DNA from: Strongyloides papillosus
Lineage: Eukaryota; Nematoda; Chromadorea; Rhabditida; Strongyloididae
Direction: 5' to 3'
Length of the DNA: 64,000 nucleotides
Assembly: GCA_005656395.1 (NCBI GenBank)
Contig: SRSI01000003.1
Coordinates: 1 to 64,000 of the forward strand
The notes beneath the pieces were generated by a model that was given only the letters and a program-made list of their open reading frames with translations, ran no database searches and was not told where the DNA came from. The position numbers and the translations under genes were made by a program. Below are positions 1-11,281 of this stretch, in pieces (the stretch's first letter is position 1; every line of letters starts with the position of its first letter).

Positions 1-318
1 GTTTTAAAAATTATTTTTTAATCATTTTAAATTTTTTAAAATCATTTAAGATGTTGAATTTCGTTAATTTATAAATATTTTTGCTAAAAAATAGAATAAA
101 TTAATTTCAAAAGAGACATTAATAATTAGAAAGAGGAAAATATTGCTTAAAGACAGTATCAATTCTAAAAACATAATTATACAGTAAAAAATTTATTATT
201 TTAATGTTCTTAAATTATGATCTTTTATATATTTTATCATAAAATATAATAAATCGTCATTTTTTGTTGAAATGTTGATTTTTTAGTATTATTTTTTTTG
301 TGACAGTCGTTTTAACTT
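1..318. other. AT-rich sequence, nothing recognised
   Basis: No reading frame of useful length and no repeat that I can pair with the rest of the window. The missing 3' half of the copia element (RT, RNase H, 3' LTR) is not found here. Confidence 0.6.
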
Positions 319-2253
319 CACACAGAAATTTTTCTATCCTAAAAAATGCAATTTTATATATTTAAGTATAAAAATTACACAAGTCGCATTTGATTAGATA
401 GAATTTTTTTTTTAAATATTTTATATTTAAATTTTCTACTAAAATAGATATTTTTTACAAAAATATAAAATTGTGTAGATATAATAATAAACTGCTCAAA
501 TTTAAATTGAGGGGATAGAATTTTTAAAATTAATTTGCACGAAAACACGTCGCAATTATTCAAACGACGCAAGAGTTAATAATTTAACGAAATAAATTTC
601 AATTGTTTAATTCTTCTGTACTTTTATTTGAAAGTCTAGTGTTAAAAGGGTGTCGTATTAATTTTTTTACGTATAAACATTTAAATAGAAAAATTGTTAA
701 TCTTTAAAAAGTATATGATGAAACAAAAATTCAAAAAATTAAAACTTCTTTTGCTCTTAATAAAAAGAAATAAATAAAAAACGATGAAAAAACATTAGTA
801 AATATTAATGAAGATTGGTGAATCTGAAATAATGTTCTGTGAAGAAGTAGCTCGTTTTCCTAAATTAACCATTTAACTAGAGAGAAATTAAATACTTTGG
901 GTCTACATAATTTTTATTTTAAAAAGTAGTATTTCTAATACAAATTGTTATTATTAATGAATTACACACAAAAAAAAAATGGGACAAATTTTGACATTAT
1001 TACATAAAATGCAATAAAATGTCCCACCACTTTGAAATGTCAAAATTTATTCAAATTTTAAAAATATCAGGCGACAACAAAAATTTTTTAAATAACGCAA
1101 AATTTTAGATTTTCGCATAAATTTGGTCGTTTTTTTACAAAAATATATACTTTTAATATTTTGAAGTAATGAAACATTTATTTAATCCTAGAAATTTTAA
1201 AAATATTACACCTATTTTAGAATCTAATTTGTTTTTATAATATATTATGAAGTGAGTTATCAGAAGTCAATTTCGTGTAAAGTTGTTAACGTTTTAACAA
1301 AAATCACTCTTTTAAACAACCCATTAACACCAGTAAATTTAAAAATTTAGAAATTTTACAACAACAATAAGAAAGAGTGATAATTATCTAACCATACAAA
1401 GTAATGTTTATTGAAAATATTATCTTAGTACTTGCTATTTTTCTTATTTAAATTAAAATATTTAAAAATTTTTTTACTATGAATAAAACGTATAATGTTT
1501 TAAAACTTTTAAACAGTTTGACTTTTAAAGATGATCTTAAAAAACAGTATAAAAAAGTTGAGTTATCAGATGAATATAACTTTCTATAAAAATCTTATTT
1601 ATAGTTATTCAAACAATTAAAGAATATCTAAAAAATACTATCATATGTCGATAAATACTCTTTATAAAAGCATTTTTTAATCTTATAATAAGTTAAATTC
1701 TAATATTGGATTTTAAAATTTATTGTAAAAAATAAATTAAGTTTTAAAATAAATACAATAAAAATTTATTTTAATTATTGCCTTGATTTTTTGTAAAAAA
1801 TAATTGCGTTAAAATTATCGCAAATCAAGAAAATTCAAATTTTATTAGGTGGGACAAATTTATTACATTTTACGCAAATGTGTGTCCCATTTTTTTTTTG
1901 TGTGTACAGATACGAAAAAGATCTTTCAATTAAAATTGAATCTTGTAAATATTACCAGATAAGTAAAAAGTCTCTAAATATTTGAATATAAATCTTTAGA
2001 AAATTTAAACTTTTTCAATCCATAAACAATGTAGGCAATTTTTAAAATGTAGATTAATTTTCCGTCAAATTTTATCGCTTAATAATTTTGCGATAATCAA
2101 CTTTTTTTTTTGAATATTTTGAGAAAGATAGAATTTTTAAAAAATTTAAATATTTATTCAAAATAATTTATGTTATTTAATTGAATATAAAAAATTCTAT
2201 CTTCTCAAAGCTTATTTAAGTACCATGTTTTGAGATAGAATAATTTCTGTGTG
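319..2253. mobile_element. Possible short-TIR element, host of a nested MITE
   Basis: The left edge starts CACACAGAAATTTTTCTATC and the right edge, read on the minus strand, starts CACACAGAAATTATTCTATC, so about 30 bp form imperfect terminal inverted repeats. Removing the nested 940-bp element leaves about 1 kb, close to the size of the other CACACA-ended elements here. A TA follows the right end, but no TA precedes the left end, so the left boundary or the pairing is uncertain. The right end lies inside copia coding sequence, so this insertion truncates the copia element. Confidence 0.4.
965..1904. mobile_element. TA-flanked 0.95-kb non-autonomous element, copy 1
   Basis: Ends are inverted repeats (CACACAAAAAAAAAATGGGA at left, complement at right) and the element is flanked by TA on both sides, as in Tc1/mariner-type insertions. 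No transposase reading frame is present. The interior matches the copy at 37109-38054 in reverse orientation over most of its length, including the stretch around AGTCAATTTCGTGTAAAGTT. Confidence 0.85.
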
Positions 2254-2561
2254 TAGATATTGTTAGGAACTTCTCCACAAGACATAAAAATATAGTGATC
2301 ATAATTCGAATCCATTAATAACGCTTTTTTGTGCCTCACTCTTCCTGCAACTGGAGATGAATCTCTTGGTAAAGGCAATCTTGGGTTTGTTGCATTTTTG
2401 TCATTATACGAATTTTCTTCATTTTCTAATTCTTTAACTTCTCGAGAAATCTCAATATCATCATCACTAATTTGATTCGTAGATAAATTATATTTTTTAT
2501 GCAATTCAACAGCCCGTATAAAGTCTTTTGTTTCATCAATTGAAACATCACATGTTATCAC
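2205..2561 (-). pseudogene. Frameshifted continuation of copia polyprotein
   Basis: This frame continues the copia polyprotein after the integrase, in the linker before the reverse transcriptase. It is offset from the upstream frame by one missing base near 2563, where the aligned residues run from the end of the integrase region straight into this frame. The last 17 or so codons (2205-2253) are not copia but the end of the neighbouring short-TIR element, so the reading frame is chimeric. No RT motif follows. Confidence 0.75.
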
Positions 2562-2563
2562 AA

Positions 2564-4462
2564 TTACTTCCTTTTTATATCATATATTTTGTACATACGT
2601 GAAGAGCCATATCCCACTAGAATGCCTATTCTACCCTTTGAATAAAGTTTAACAGCTTTAGTATCTTTAAAAATTGTTAGTGAACCTACAGATTTTAAAT
2701 GTTTGTGGTTAGCTTTAAGACCTGCATGAACTATTGGTATTTTGTTAGTTACTGATGAGACTACACGATTTCTAATAAAACTTGCAGATTCTACCAATTG
2801 GGGCCAAAGAAATTGTGGTAACCTTTTTGAAATCATTAAAGTTGATGTAATTTGTTTTATTGTACGATTGTATCTTTCACAGAAATTTTGTTGGGGAGTA
2901 TATGGAGCACTTTGTTCATGTAAAATTTTATTTTTCATTAGTAAATCTGAAACTTCATAATTTAAAAATTCCAGACCACAATCACTACGAATTCTTTTAA
3001 TTTTCTTTTTTAACATGTTTTCCCAGGTAATGATCATTTTCTGTATCGCTTTAAATGCATCGCTTTTTGAAATGAGTGGTATCACCATTGATAATTTAGT
3101 AGCCATATCAACTGCTAGAAAATAGTAACGTTCACCTTTCAGTCCTGGAGTTTTCATTGGTCCTGATAAATCAATTGAAATCAGCTCTAATACTTCTAAA
3201 TCTTTATTAAAGTCTTGTGGAGGGTGATTTGCAAGAGTAATTTTGGACAACTTACAAACAGAACAATTTTGGTAATCCTTATTTACGGTTAATTTCATCG
3301 CTTGAGAACAAGCATGACCTAATCTTTCATGCCATAATTGATTTTCATCTATTTTATTGACCTCGTCTACTATTATCACTCCGTTTAAAGTTTTAGTAGA
3401 TATTAATTTTCCGTCAATATTAAACATCAACTCTTGATTACTTGAAACACTTAATTGACCCATCTTTTTTAACAATGTATAACTTAAAAGATTAGCATCT
3501 ACTTCAGGTGAATAATAAATGTTTTTAATCGAAACATTATTTATCACTGCTTCACCAGCTTCATCTGAATAAATGAAACTTCCATTTGCAGCTTTAACTC
3601 TAATTTTGGGATGTTTTGTTACATTTCTTAATAATTTTAAGTTACCAGTTATGTGTGTGGTGGCTCCCGAATCTACTATCCAGAGATCATTAGTTTTATT
3701 ACCCAGTGAAAACACGATACCATTTGAAAATTCATCATTTTCTTCCTCATGCTCTAAATTGTTAACTTCCTCTTTCTTTGAGCTCGGACATACATCAGCG
3801 AAGTGTCCATAACCAGAACAATTATAGCATTTTCTTTGTGGTCTATTATTTGTAGAAAATTTATGCTTACAATTCTTACTATATCTTTTAGTATAAAAAC
3901 TGACATTTTCTGTAATTTCAGGAGTTTTTAACTCATCTTGGCAGCGTAGTCTCTCAATAACTTCATTTAATTTGACATTTGCTGACAATGTGCTAATCAT
4001 TGGTTCATATGAAGATGGTAGAGCTCCCAATAATATCAAAACTTGTTCTTCTTCATCTACATTTATATCTTTTGATCGTAGTTCCATAACAATGCGTTTC
4101 ATTTTGGCTATTAAATCTGATGAAGATTCAGATTCCAACTTCAAGTGATACAATTGACGTTTAAGTGACACTATTGTCATCATCGAAGATTTTTCGAAAT
4201 TTCCCTTTATATCATTAATTATGTCTGCATGTGATTGATAGTCAATAAATTGGTTACATAACTCTTCTGACAGAGTTAACTTTAGTACTTGTGTCGCGAT
4301 CTTTTTCTCTTTGTAATCATTTTTACAAATCTCCTCCAGATTTGTATCCAGAGCTTCAAGAAGTGTCTCCACATCTTCCTTCCAAATCTTATAATTATCT
4401 TTTGATGATAGCTTATTTAAATTAAGTCCACGAAGTAAATTAATAGCGTCCTTTAGAATCAT
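2564..4462 (-). CDS. Ty1/copia Gag-protease-integrase polyprotein (632 aa)
   Basis: The start is the ATG 18 nt after the LTR. The N-terminal 180 residues resemble copia Gag. A CCHC zinc knuckle lies at about residues 212-225 (C-x2-C-x4-H-x4-C). The aspartic protease motif DSGATTH starts at residue 264. The gag-pre-integrase zinc site uses H378, H383, C400 and C403. The integrase core has candidate catalytic D431, D494 and E529; its E lies in an NFCER context instead of the more usual NGVAER. This is the normal copia order of protease and integrase before RT, which separates it from the Ty3/gypsy-type frame at 7903. The frame ends at a stop produced by a one-base deletion, and no RT follows, so the protein is a defective remnant even though the retained frame is open. 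Confidence 0.92.
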   Translation of the reverse strand: MILKDAINLLRGLNLNKLSSKDNYKIWKEDVETLLEALDTNLEEICKNDYKEKKIATQVLKLTLSEELCNQFIDYQSHADIINDIKGNFEKSSMMTIVSLKRQLYHLKLESESSSDLIAKMKRIVMELRSKDINVDEEEQVLILLGALPSSYEPMISTLSANVKLNEVIERLRCQDELKTPEITENVSFYTKRYSKNCKHKFSTNNRPQRKCYNCSGYGHFADVCPSSKKEEVNNLEHEEENDEFSNGIVFSLGNKTNDLWIVDSGATTHITGNLKLLRNVTKHPKIRVKAANGSFIYSDEAGEAVINNVSIKNIYYSPEVDANLLSYTLLKKMGQLSVSSNQELMFNIDGKLISTKTLNGVIIVDEVNKIDENQLWHERLGHACSQAMKLTVNKDYQNCSVCKLSKITLANHPPQDFNKDLEVLELISIDLSGPMKTPGLKGERYYFLAVDMATKLSMVIPLISKSDAFKAIQKMIITWENMLKKKIKRIRSDCGLEFLNYEVSDLLMKNKILHEQSAPYTPQQNFCERYNRTIKQITSTLMISKRLPQFLWPQLVESASFIRNRVVSSVTNKIPIVHAGLKANHKHLKSVGSLTIFKDTKAVKLYSKGRIGILVGYGSSRMYKIYDIKRK

Positions 4463-4480
4463 GGCTTCAGTCTCATAATC

Positions 4481-4580
4481 TGTTAGAATTAGTTAAAGAA
4501 ATTTATTTGGAAACAACAAGTGATAATGTCATCAAATTTACTTATTTATATACTTTATAATTGTAGACTTATTTCCAACA
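4481..4580 (-). repeat. Copia 5' LTR, 100 bp
   Basis: Read on the minus strand it begins TGTTGGAA and ends TCTAACA, with the TG...CA ends expected of an LTR and short inverted termini (TGTTGGAA/TTCTAACA-like). It contains a TATATAAATA box. The Gag ATG follows 18 nt later, and those 18 nt (GATTATGAGACTGAAGCC) would be the primer-binding region; they resemble the initiator-tRNA-type site of copia elements. The partner 3' LTR is missing. Confidence 0.75.
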
Positions 4581-5464
4581 ACATGTATAAAAATTATGAG
4601 AAAGTAATGTTTCGTTTTTAAAATATTGCCATTTTAATGCATCATACCTTACTAAGATATTATATATATAGATGTATGAAAATTGTTTTTTCAAATGCCA
4701 TAGATGGTAAATTTGATTTTTTAGAAACAATCAAAATACTTAGATATGTTAATTAGAATGTGCTTAATCACATATATAAAAATTATGACAAAGTTATGTT
4801 TCGTTTTTAAGATATTGTCATTTTTATATACCATACGTTATTATTATATAGTATATATAAATGTATGAAAATTATTGTTTTAAATACTATAAGTGGTAAA
4901 TATGAATTTTAAGAAAGAAATAAAAATATCCTAAAATGTTGATAAAAATGATCTTAATAACATTATCAAAAAATTTAAACGCTGATTTACTCATTTCTAA
5001 AGATTTTGTTTCTTAGAGTTTCTAGCATATTCAAATCCGGATTTTCAAATGTCAAATGATAAAGATATATTTTAAACAAAATATAGTACTCAAGATTACA
5101 ATTGTTTTAATTAAAAAAGAATTAAACTGACATTATAGATGTGATAGTGTTTACAAATTTATAGAATTTCTCTATTTTAGTATTAATTACTGTTATAAAA
5201 CTGTAACTAACTCAAGATAATTGATAAAGCAAAACAGCATTTATTCTAAATGTTAATAAAATTTTTGTTACTTTTTTTATTTTACGTTTGGAATCAAACA
5301 CAACGCATACATATTATTTATTATTATAATTTTTTCATTATCTTTGGTAACTATTTTTTGATTAAAACAATTTTAATTTAGAATATTAAATTTTATCTAA
5401 AATAATTTTTATCTTTTGCAATTTGTAAAAGTCGAGTTTTAATTTACTATAAATTTTAACAAAA
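4581..5464. repeat. Left arm of ~900-bp inverted repeat
   Basis: This stretch is the imperfect reverse complement of 12965-13877; the correspondence can be followed from ATTATGAGAAAGTAATGT near 4595 to TTACTATAAATTTTAACAAA at 5445-5464. It holds two divergent subrepeats of roughly 200 bp, each containing TGTATGAAAATT...TGGTAAAT. The outermost bases were displaced by the copia insertion. Confidence 0.85.
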
Positions 5465-5632
5465 TAAAATTTATAATGATAATTAAATCAACATTTTAAT
5501 TATTCATATTTCAATTTATTAATATTTCAATATATTAATACTTCAATTTATTAATACTTCAAGTTTCTAATATGTTTTAGATAGCTAATAATAACAAACT
5601 TTTGTAATATAGTTTAATTTTAATAGGTTAAA

Positions 5633-5944
5633 TTGGTGGATTGCCGGTAGGTAAAAGAATCCTTGGCACCAAGAAAGACTTCAACGAAATAAAGGACTTT
5701 ATTTTAAAACTTGAGATATATATAAAAAAAAACTAAACAAAGACAATAGACATTATACAATAATTAAATGTACTAGACCTACCCAAGTATTTACTTGGTT
5801 TACAGAAATCTCCTTAGTTAGTAATGAAGTGTTAAAAAATATTGGGAGAGAAAAAAATAAAGAGTCATCACCATTTAACCCTATTTATACTCAACATCTT
5901 ATACGTTTGATTGGTATTATGTCAATCAAACTGTATACTTATTA
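5633..5944 (+). pseudogene. Unrecognised coding-like relic upstream of pol
   Basis: The sequence is less AT-rich than its surroundings and reads as protein in two consecutive plus frames. The first part runs from about 5637 to 5736. The second runs from about 5733 to the stop at 5944 and contains a segment reading FTWFTEISLVSNEV. The two frames meet in an A9 run at 5724-5732 and would join if one more A were present. No ATG is obvious, and the domain is not recognised. It lies between the left arm and pol, so it may be a leftover first exon or a separate product of the long-TIR unit. Confidence 0.35.
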
Positions 5945-7900
5945 ACCCAAATAAACAATTGCTAGTTTAGTTATTTTCATCGTATAACTTTTTAATCAAG
6001 TTAATAAATTTATAGACTGTACTTCTAATGCAATAGATCAAATTAGTATGTAAATATACTGATTAGTTTAGATAAATCAGGATTTGAAAGTTTCTCAAAA
6101 TTTTAAGGATTATAAATATACTATATAAATTAATTTGTTTAATTTAAATAAAAATCTAGTACTAATAATACTTTTAACTATCTTAATTTATTAGTAAAGT
6201 AATTTTTAAAATTTTTCAATTCTTTATAATTTTGACTTCTTAATTTGTTAATTTCTTTAAATATATTATTAAGGTGCTAATTTTTTATTATCTTATAAAT
6301 ATTAAACCAGGGAGTAGGTAGATTATGTGTAATGTTATTAAAGATGGAATAATTAATAGGCGATGAAAAAGAAAAATTGTAAAAATAATATGCTACTTTG
6401 CTAAGTTGATTTTTGGATATAAAGCATTATTTTAATATTTGTATATACAAAGTTTTAGTGAAAGATAATTTGTTTGCAAATCTTATAACATGCATTTGCA
6501 CTTAGATTTAGTGCACAATTAAAATTAAAATGCTAAGAAAACATTTATAAAATCTTCTATCTTTATTAATAATATATATTCCAAAAACACACGAAATAAG
6601 AAAATTCATCAAATTTAAATGTATTCAATATTTTAAAAAACTAAGTAAATTTTACAATTTTTTTCATGTCCATTATTAGACAAAATACATTATGTAAAAA
6701 AAATGAATGGAATGTTTCCGCTCATCATCTTTTGTTTAGTGATTTTAAAAACGAAGGGTATATGCATTTAATAATTTTTGATATAAGCATATTATTTTAA
6801 AATAGATATCTATCATATTAACTGTATATACAAAAAAAATTAAATGTATGTTATTTTGTGAAATTTTGTATATGCAAAAATGAGGCATACGAAAGTATAT
6901 GCACAAAAAAAATTGTTTTACATAACAGCCTTCGTGAGAGAAGAATTTGATTTTATGTGAATCAGGTCTTAACTTATTTTTAAAGTATTTCGAAAAATTG
7001 TTATGCACAACTCAAATTTTACAGCAATCGTCTTTATAATTTTAAAAATTCAAAGACGCATAATGAATATTTAAAAACATTATCTATTCTTTAAATACAG
7101 GCATATGATTTTCTAAACCAATAACAAGAATTTAATTGTTTCGAACTACAGCAAAGCATGTTAACAATCATGATAATAAATGGTCTATATTTTAAATTTC
7201 CTTAATTTTCTAACAATATATATATAAAATATAAAATAAAGTTAATAAATATTAAATATTTCTTAGCACACCTCACGAATTACAAACATTCTCTTAAGAT
7301 ATGTAAAAATCACTGTCTTTATTAGAAGTATATTTTAAAGTTTTTTTTTTACACTTTAAAGATAGAAAAATTTACACCTTTAAGAAATCTAAATTAAATA
7401 TTTTGTGTTTTTTTAAAAGACAGCGATAGATTTATAATACTATAAAAATAAAGTCAGTAAAACATTAGAAGTATACGATATCTGGTATAGCAAGAAAAAT
7501 TCAGTTTACTAAAAAAATTATGTCGTTTATATAAAAATGAAAGAAAGTTAAGTATAATTCCTCAAAAAAAAGTAATTTTAACATCCAAATTTGTTTTATT
7601 AAATATCATATACTGATATAGATATTCTGACCTTGTAAACAAGTAGCCATCAAACAAAGCGAATAGAGCAGCTTGTAATTTTAATAATAAAAGATTCAAT
7701 TTCAATTATACTCAAAATTTACACCATATAAATTTCGCTTATTTTTGTGTAATTTTGGCGGAAAAATTTAACTAGCTTTGCGGTAGCGATCAAAATTAAT
7801 TTTTAAAATTATCTAAAAATTTAAATATAATTTTTTTCATAGGACAGAAAATGAACTGTGGACGAAAAATGATCCTTTAGGACGGAAAATGAACGATTTT
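5945..7900. other. AT-rich leader region of the long-TIR unit
   Basis: No convincing gene. The short minus-strand frame at 6745-7008 has the composition of random AT-rich sequence. Just before pol, GGACRGAAAATGAAC occurs twice (about 7842 and 7880), and a run TTTTTTTCATAG at 7830-7841 could serve as a 3' splice site. Confidence 0.5.
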
Positions 7901-7902
7901 AA

Positions 7903-10900
7903 GCTCTGTGTAAGTGTTGGTTGGCAGCTGCAAAAGGATTAAAACGTTACGATGAAATCTTCGACTACTACTGTTCATCAAATAGAGAAAATTCTTTATT
8001 GAAAGCTAAAGTCTTGGCAGCATTAAAAAAAGAAACTCAACGTGATCCTACCTATAAAAAAGAGAATACTGGTCCATCAACTACAAGAAAAGATTTTCGT
8101 AAAAAAGTAAACTTAATTGAATGTGATAAACCAATAGATATTAGTGATGATGATAATAAAATCTTAAATGTTTATCTCCTTGTCTTAAATGGTAAAAAAA
8201 GTGTAGTTGTATGTAATGTACAAGGTAAAGAAAGTAATTGTCTCCTAGATTCAGGAGCTGAAGTTTCACTCATTACAATCTCAAAAGTGAAAGAAATACA
8301 TCCACTTCCAGTCATTAAGAAAAATCCTCGTATCATAGTTAGCGACGTGCAAAATCAACCTTTACATCTTCTTGGATCAGTAGAACTATTAGTAGAAGAT
8401 ATTTTGGTGTCCATGTTAGTTGTACAATCACTAAATAACATCGATGCTATTTTAGGAACTAATGCACTATCAAAATCTCCTGTACTTCAATCCAAATTAC
8501 AAAAATTATGGTCCGTGAATAATATAAGTCCAGATACAACTGTTGAGAAATTATTGTCAAATTATGATGTAGTTGCTTTCTCAGGGTTTCATAAACCATC
8601 GTCAAAAATCCCACCAATTACTTTTGAACTACTTGATGAAAAACCTGTACAACAGAAGTCTCGTCCAATTCCAGTAGCAGTTTTTCAAGATCTGCAAGTA
8701 CAAATAAAAGAAATTGAACAGATGTGCGTAATAGTTGAAAGTGAGAGTCCATACAACTCACCTATCCTTCCTGTTAAGAAACCAGATGGTTCTATCCGTA
8801 TGTGCTTGGATTTTGTTAAAGTTAATCAAAATATACGTTATAAAAATTTACCGTTACCGTTGATTGATAATATTTTTTTACAATTAGAAAACAAGTCTGT
8901 TTTTAGCACAATGGATCTTAACAAAGGATACTGGCAATTGAAACTCTCTCCAGAAGCTCAAGTTATTACAGCATTTAATTTTTGTGTAAAACATTACCAA
9001 TTTGCCGTTTTGCCTTTTGGCTTATCTGTAGCGCCGGGAATTTTTCAAAAGATCATGCAGATGGTTCTCAAGCCCGTTTTAGAAAAATATCCCACTGATG
9101 TCTACATTTATATCGATGACATTTTAGTTGCCACTTCTTCTACAACTTTACACCTTCAAATATTAAATGAAATCTTCCAATTACTACAAAAATACGAACT
9201 AAAATTGAATCTTAAGAAGTCAAAATTTTTACAAAAAGAGGTTAGTTACTTAGGTATGAGACTTACTTCTTCTGGTCTTGCTATGTCTCCAGAAAAATTG
9301 AGGAAGGTAATGGACTTCCCGATACCTCAAAATAAGAAAACATTGTTATCATTCCTTGGTCTTGCAAACTTCCTTCGTCGATTTTTAAAGAATTATACAA
9401 TTGATTCAAAACCATTATATAATCTTTCCACTCAACCAACCTTCTCCTGGACTGAACAAGCTCTGGAAAGCTTCCAGAAAGTAAAGAAGAGTCTTCTTGA
9501 AGCCCCTATTCTAACCGCACCTAACTTTGCTAAAGCTCTAGATGAATTTTGGCCATTCTTCCTGGTAACAGATGCTAGCAAAATTGGAATAGGCGCAGTT
9601 TTGCTTCAAAAGGTGAACGGAGACATGAAAATTATTGCCATGTTTAATCGATCTTTACATGGGAGTGAAAAGAACTACCCCCCTACCGACTTGGAAGCAT
9701 TAGCAATTTCAGCAGCATTGACACACATGAATTTGATTTTGTACGGAGTTCCTGTAACCATTATAACGGACCACCAATGTCTGACGTACATTTTTTCTAA
9801 ACCAAATCTTTCAACACGTCTGAATAAATGGAAACTTCATATGCAACAGTATCGTATTAAAACAATTAAATATATGGAAGGAAAGTCCAACTTCATAGCG
9901 GACTGTCTATCCAGATGTTTAAAGGTAGTTGAAACTGGTAATGCTGAACAATTTCCGGCTATTCAAATATGTTCAATAAATAGATCTTTCAACTGGGACT
10001 TTTTCCCGTCTAGGCCAGAATGGCAAGAACTTCAACAACGCGATGAACATATACAATTACTTTATACTTTTTTAGATGGAACAAATAAGTCAAATGATAT
10101 CACAGTTTTACCAAAACACATGCAAAAATTATCAAATTTCAAAATATCACAAGATAAGTTAGTTACTACTTTAGATGGTAAGATTGTTATACCAAAGTCC
10201 ACCGTTTCACATTTATGTCGTTTACTACATAAATCTCACGAAGGTTATGCTATAATGGTTGATAGAATACAAAGAAAATTTTCCTGTGTCGGATTCACTA
10301 CCATTGTCAAGTCGTTTCTGAGTAATTGTTCTGCCTGCTATAAGAATAAAGAATTACGTATACCTAAAACAAATAGAAAGATAAAATACTCTTTAATGCA
10401 GAAAGCTTACGTGGATATTGGGTACAGTGAAGCTTACTCTTCATTCTTTATCACTTTGGTTGAAGCATATAGTAACAACACGTTTGCATCGTGGATTAGT
10501 AACATGCGTGCTATAACAGTCATAAAGTTTATAGATCAAATAATTCAACTTACCGGAACATTTGATATGATACAGTTCGACAATCAATCAAATTTCAGAA
10601 GTAAAGAATTAACGGACTACTTATGCTCAAAAGGAATTGAACCACATTTTTCAATACCGTTTGAACATTATACTAACGGCAAGGCCGAACGCATGGTAAA
10701 AACTTTGAAATACGATTTACAAAAAATGTACGATGACAACATCCCGAAAACTAAAGCAATCCAGAAAGTCCTAGAAAAGTCTTGCCAAACCCCATATGGT
10801 AAAGATAATGAAAAATATACTCCTCTCCAACGCTTCTTTCAAGATAAAAATCGGGAACTATCAAATACTATAACCCCCGTTGAGAGTACAACTATTATAC

Positions 10901-11121
10901 CACTTTTTCTACATGGGTATTATAGACCGAGGCCAGACATTAGTGCTGATTGGGAACCATGCTACGTACTACAAAAAATTAACAATTCTGTTTACGTAAT
11001 TATGGAGCCGGGAAGACGTATCACTCGTAGAACTTCTCGCTATGTCAAATTAACCTCTCAACCCTTATCTGATGAAATTGTTGCCGAAGCCAAATCAAAA
11101 CTGGAGGGATGTAATATTTAA
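7903..11121 (+). CDS. Ty3/gypsy-type Pol: protease-RT-RNase H-integrase
   Basis: The frame is open from 7903 but has no ATG near its beginning, so translation probably depends on an upstream exon or a non-AUG start. Counting from codon 7921 as residue 1: retropepsin motif DSGAEVSLI at 110; RT with D332 (FSTMDLNKGYWQL) and YIDD at 397-400; RNase H candidates D551, E592, D617 and D661; integrase zinc site H770, H773, C803, C806; integrase catalytic D832, D887 and E923, the last pair 35 residues apart as in DD35E. The domain order is that of Ty3/gypsy, with integrase after RNase H. Every catalytic position I can identify is intact over 1066 residues, which argues for recent activity. There is no zinc knuckle in the N-terminal 80 residues, so Gag must come from elsewhere; the nearest candidate is the opposite-strand frame at 11282-12496. 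Confidence 0.93.
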   Translation, partial: ALCKCWLAAAKGLKRYDEIFDYYCSSNRENSLLKAKVLAALKKETQRDPTYKKENTGPSTTRKDFRKKVNLIECDKPIDISDDDNKILNVYLLVLNGKKSVVVCNVQGKESNCLLDSGAEVSLITISKVKEIHPLPVIKKNPRIIVSDVQNQPLHLLGSVELLVEDILVSMLVVQSLNNIDAILGTNALSKSPVLQSKLQKLWSVNNISPDTTVEKLLSNYDVVAFSGFHKPSSKIPPITFELLDEKPVQQKSRPIPVAVFQDLQVQIKEIEQMCVIVESESPYNSPILPVKKPDGSIRMCLDFVKVNQNIRYKNLPLPLIDNIFLQLENKSVFSTMDLNKGYWQLKLSPEAQVITAFNFCVKHYQFAVLPFGLSVAPGIFQKIMQMVLKPVLEKYPTDVYIYIDDILVATSSTTLHLQILNEIFQLLQKYELKLNLKKSKFLQKEVSYLGMRLTSSGLAMSPEKLRKVMDFPIPQNKKTLLSFLGLANFLRRFLKNYTIDSKPLYNLSTQPTFSWTEQALESFQKVKKSLLEAPILTAPNFAKALDEFWPFFLVTDASKIGIGAVLLQKVNGDMKIIAMFNRSLHGSEKNYPPTDLEALAISAALTHMNLILYGVPVTIITDHQCLTYIFSKPNLSTRLNKWKLHMQQYRIKTIKYMEGKSNFIADCLSRCLKVVETGNAEQFPAIQICSINRSFNWDFFPSRPEWQELQQRDEHIQLLYTFLDGTNKSNDITVLPKHMQKLSNFKISQDKLVTTLDGKIVIPKSTVSHLCRLLHKSHEGYAIMVDRIQRKFSCVGFTTIVKSFLSNCSACYKNKELRIPKTNRKIKYSLMQKAYVDIGYSEAYSSFFITLVEAYSNNTFASWISNMRAITVIKFIDQIIQLTGTFDMIQFDNQSNFRSKELTDYLCSKGIEPHFSIPFEHYTNGKAERMVKTLKYDLQKMYDDNIPKTKAIQKVLEKSCQTPYGKDNEKYTPLQRFFQDKNRELSNTITPVESTTIIPLFLHGYYRPRPDISADWEPCYVLQKINNSVYVIMEPGRRITRRTSRYVKLTSQPLSDEIVAEAKSKLEGCNI

Positions 11122-11281
11122 ATATAAATATTTATATATGATAATTTATTATGTTATTATTATAATTTCATTTATATTATTTTCTACTTAAATAGCATAT
11201 TTTTATAAATAAAACAGTTTAGTCTTCACTGAAATAAATGGATTTTGGTGCTAAACTCATAGCCTTAGCTATGAGCAAAGG
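11122..11281. terminator. Shared 3' region between convergent pol and gag
   Basis: Only 160 bp separate the two stop codons. AATAAA occurs at 11208-11213 and 11233-11238 for the plus-strand transcript, and TTTATT (AATAAA on the minus strand) at 11145-11150 for the other. A perfect hairpin, CTCATAGC-CTTA-GCTATGAG, lies at 11256-11275, six bases before the gag stop codon. Confidence 0.5.

Larger units (their letters stand above)
2254..4580 (-). mobile_element. Truncated Ty1/copia retrotransposon
   Basis: On the minus strand the order is 5' LTR (4480s-4580), a very short leader, Gag-protease-integrase reading frame, then a frameshifted stretch ending at 2254 inside another element. Reverse transcriptase, RNase H and the 3' LTR are absent, so it cannot move by itself. 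It is inserted at the outer edge of the left arm of the inverted-repeat unit that begins at 4581. Confidence 0.9.
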
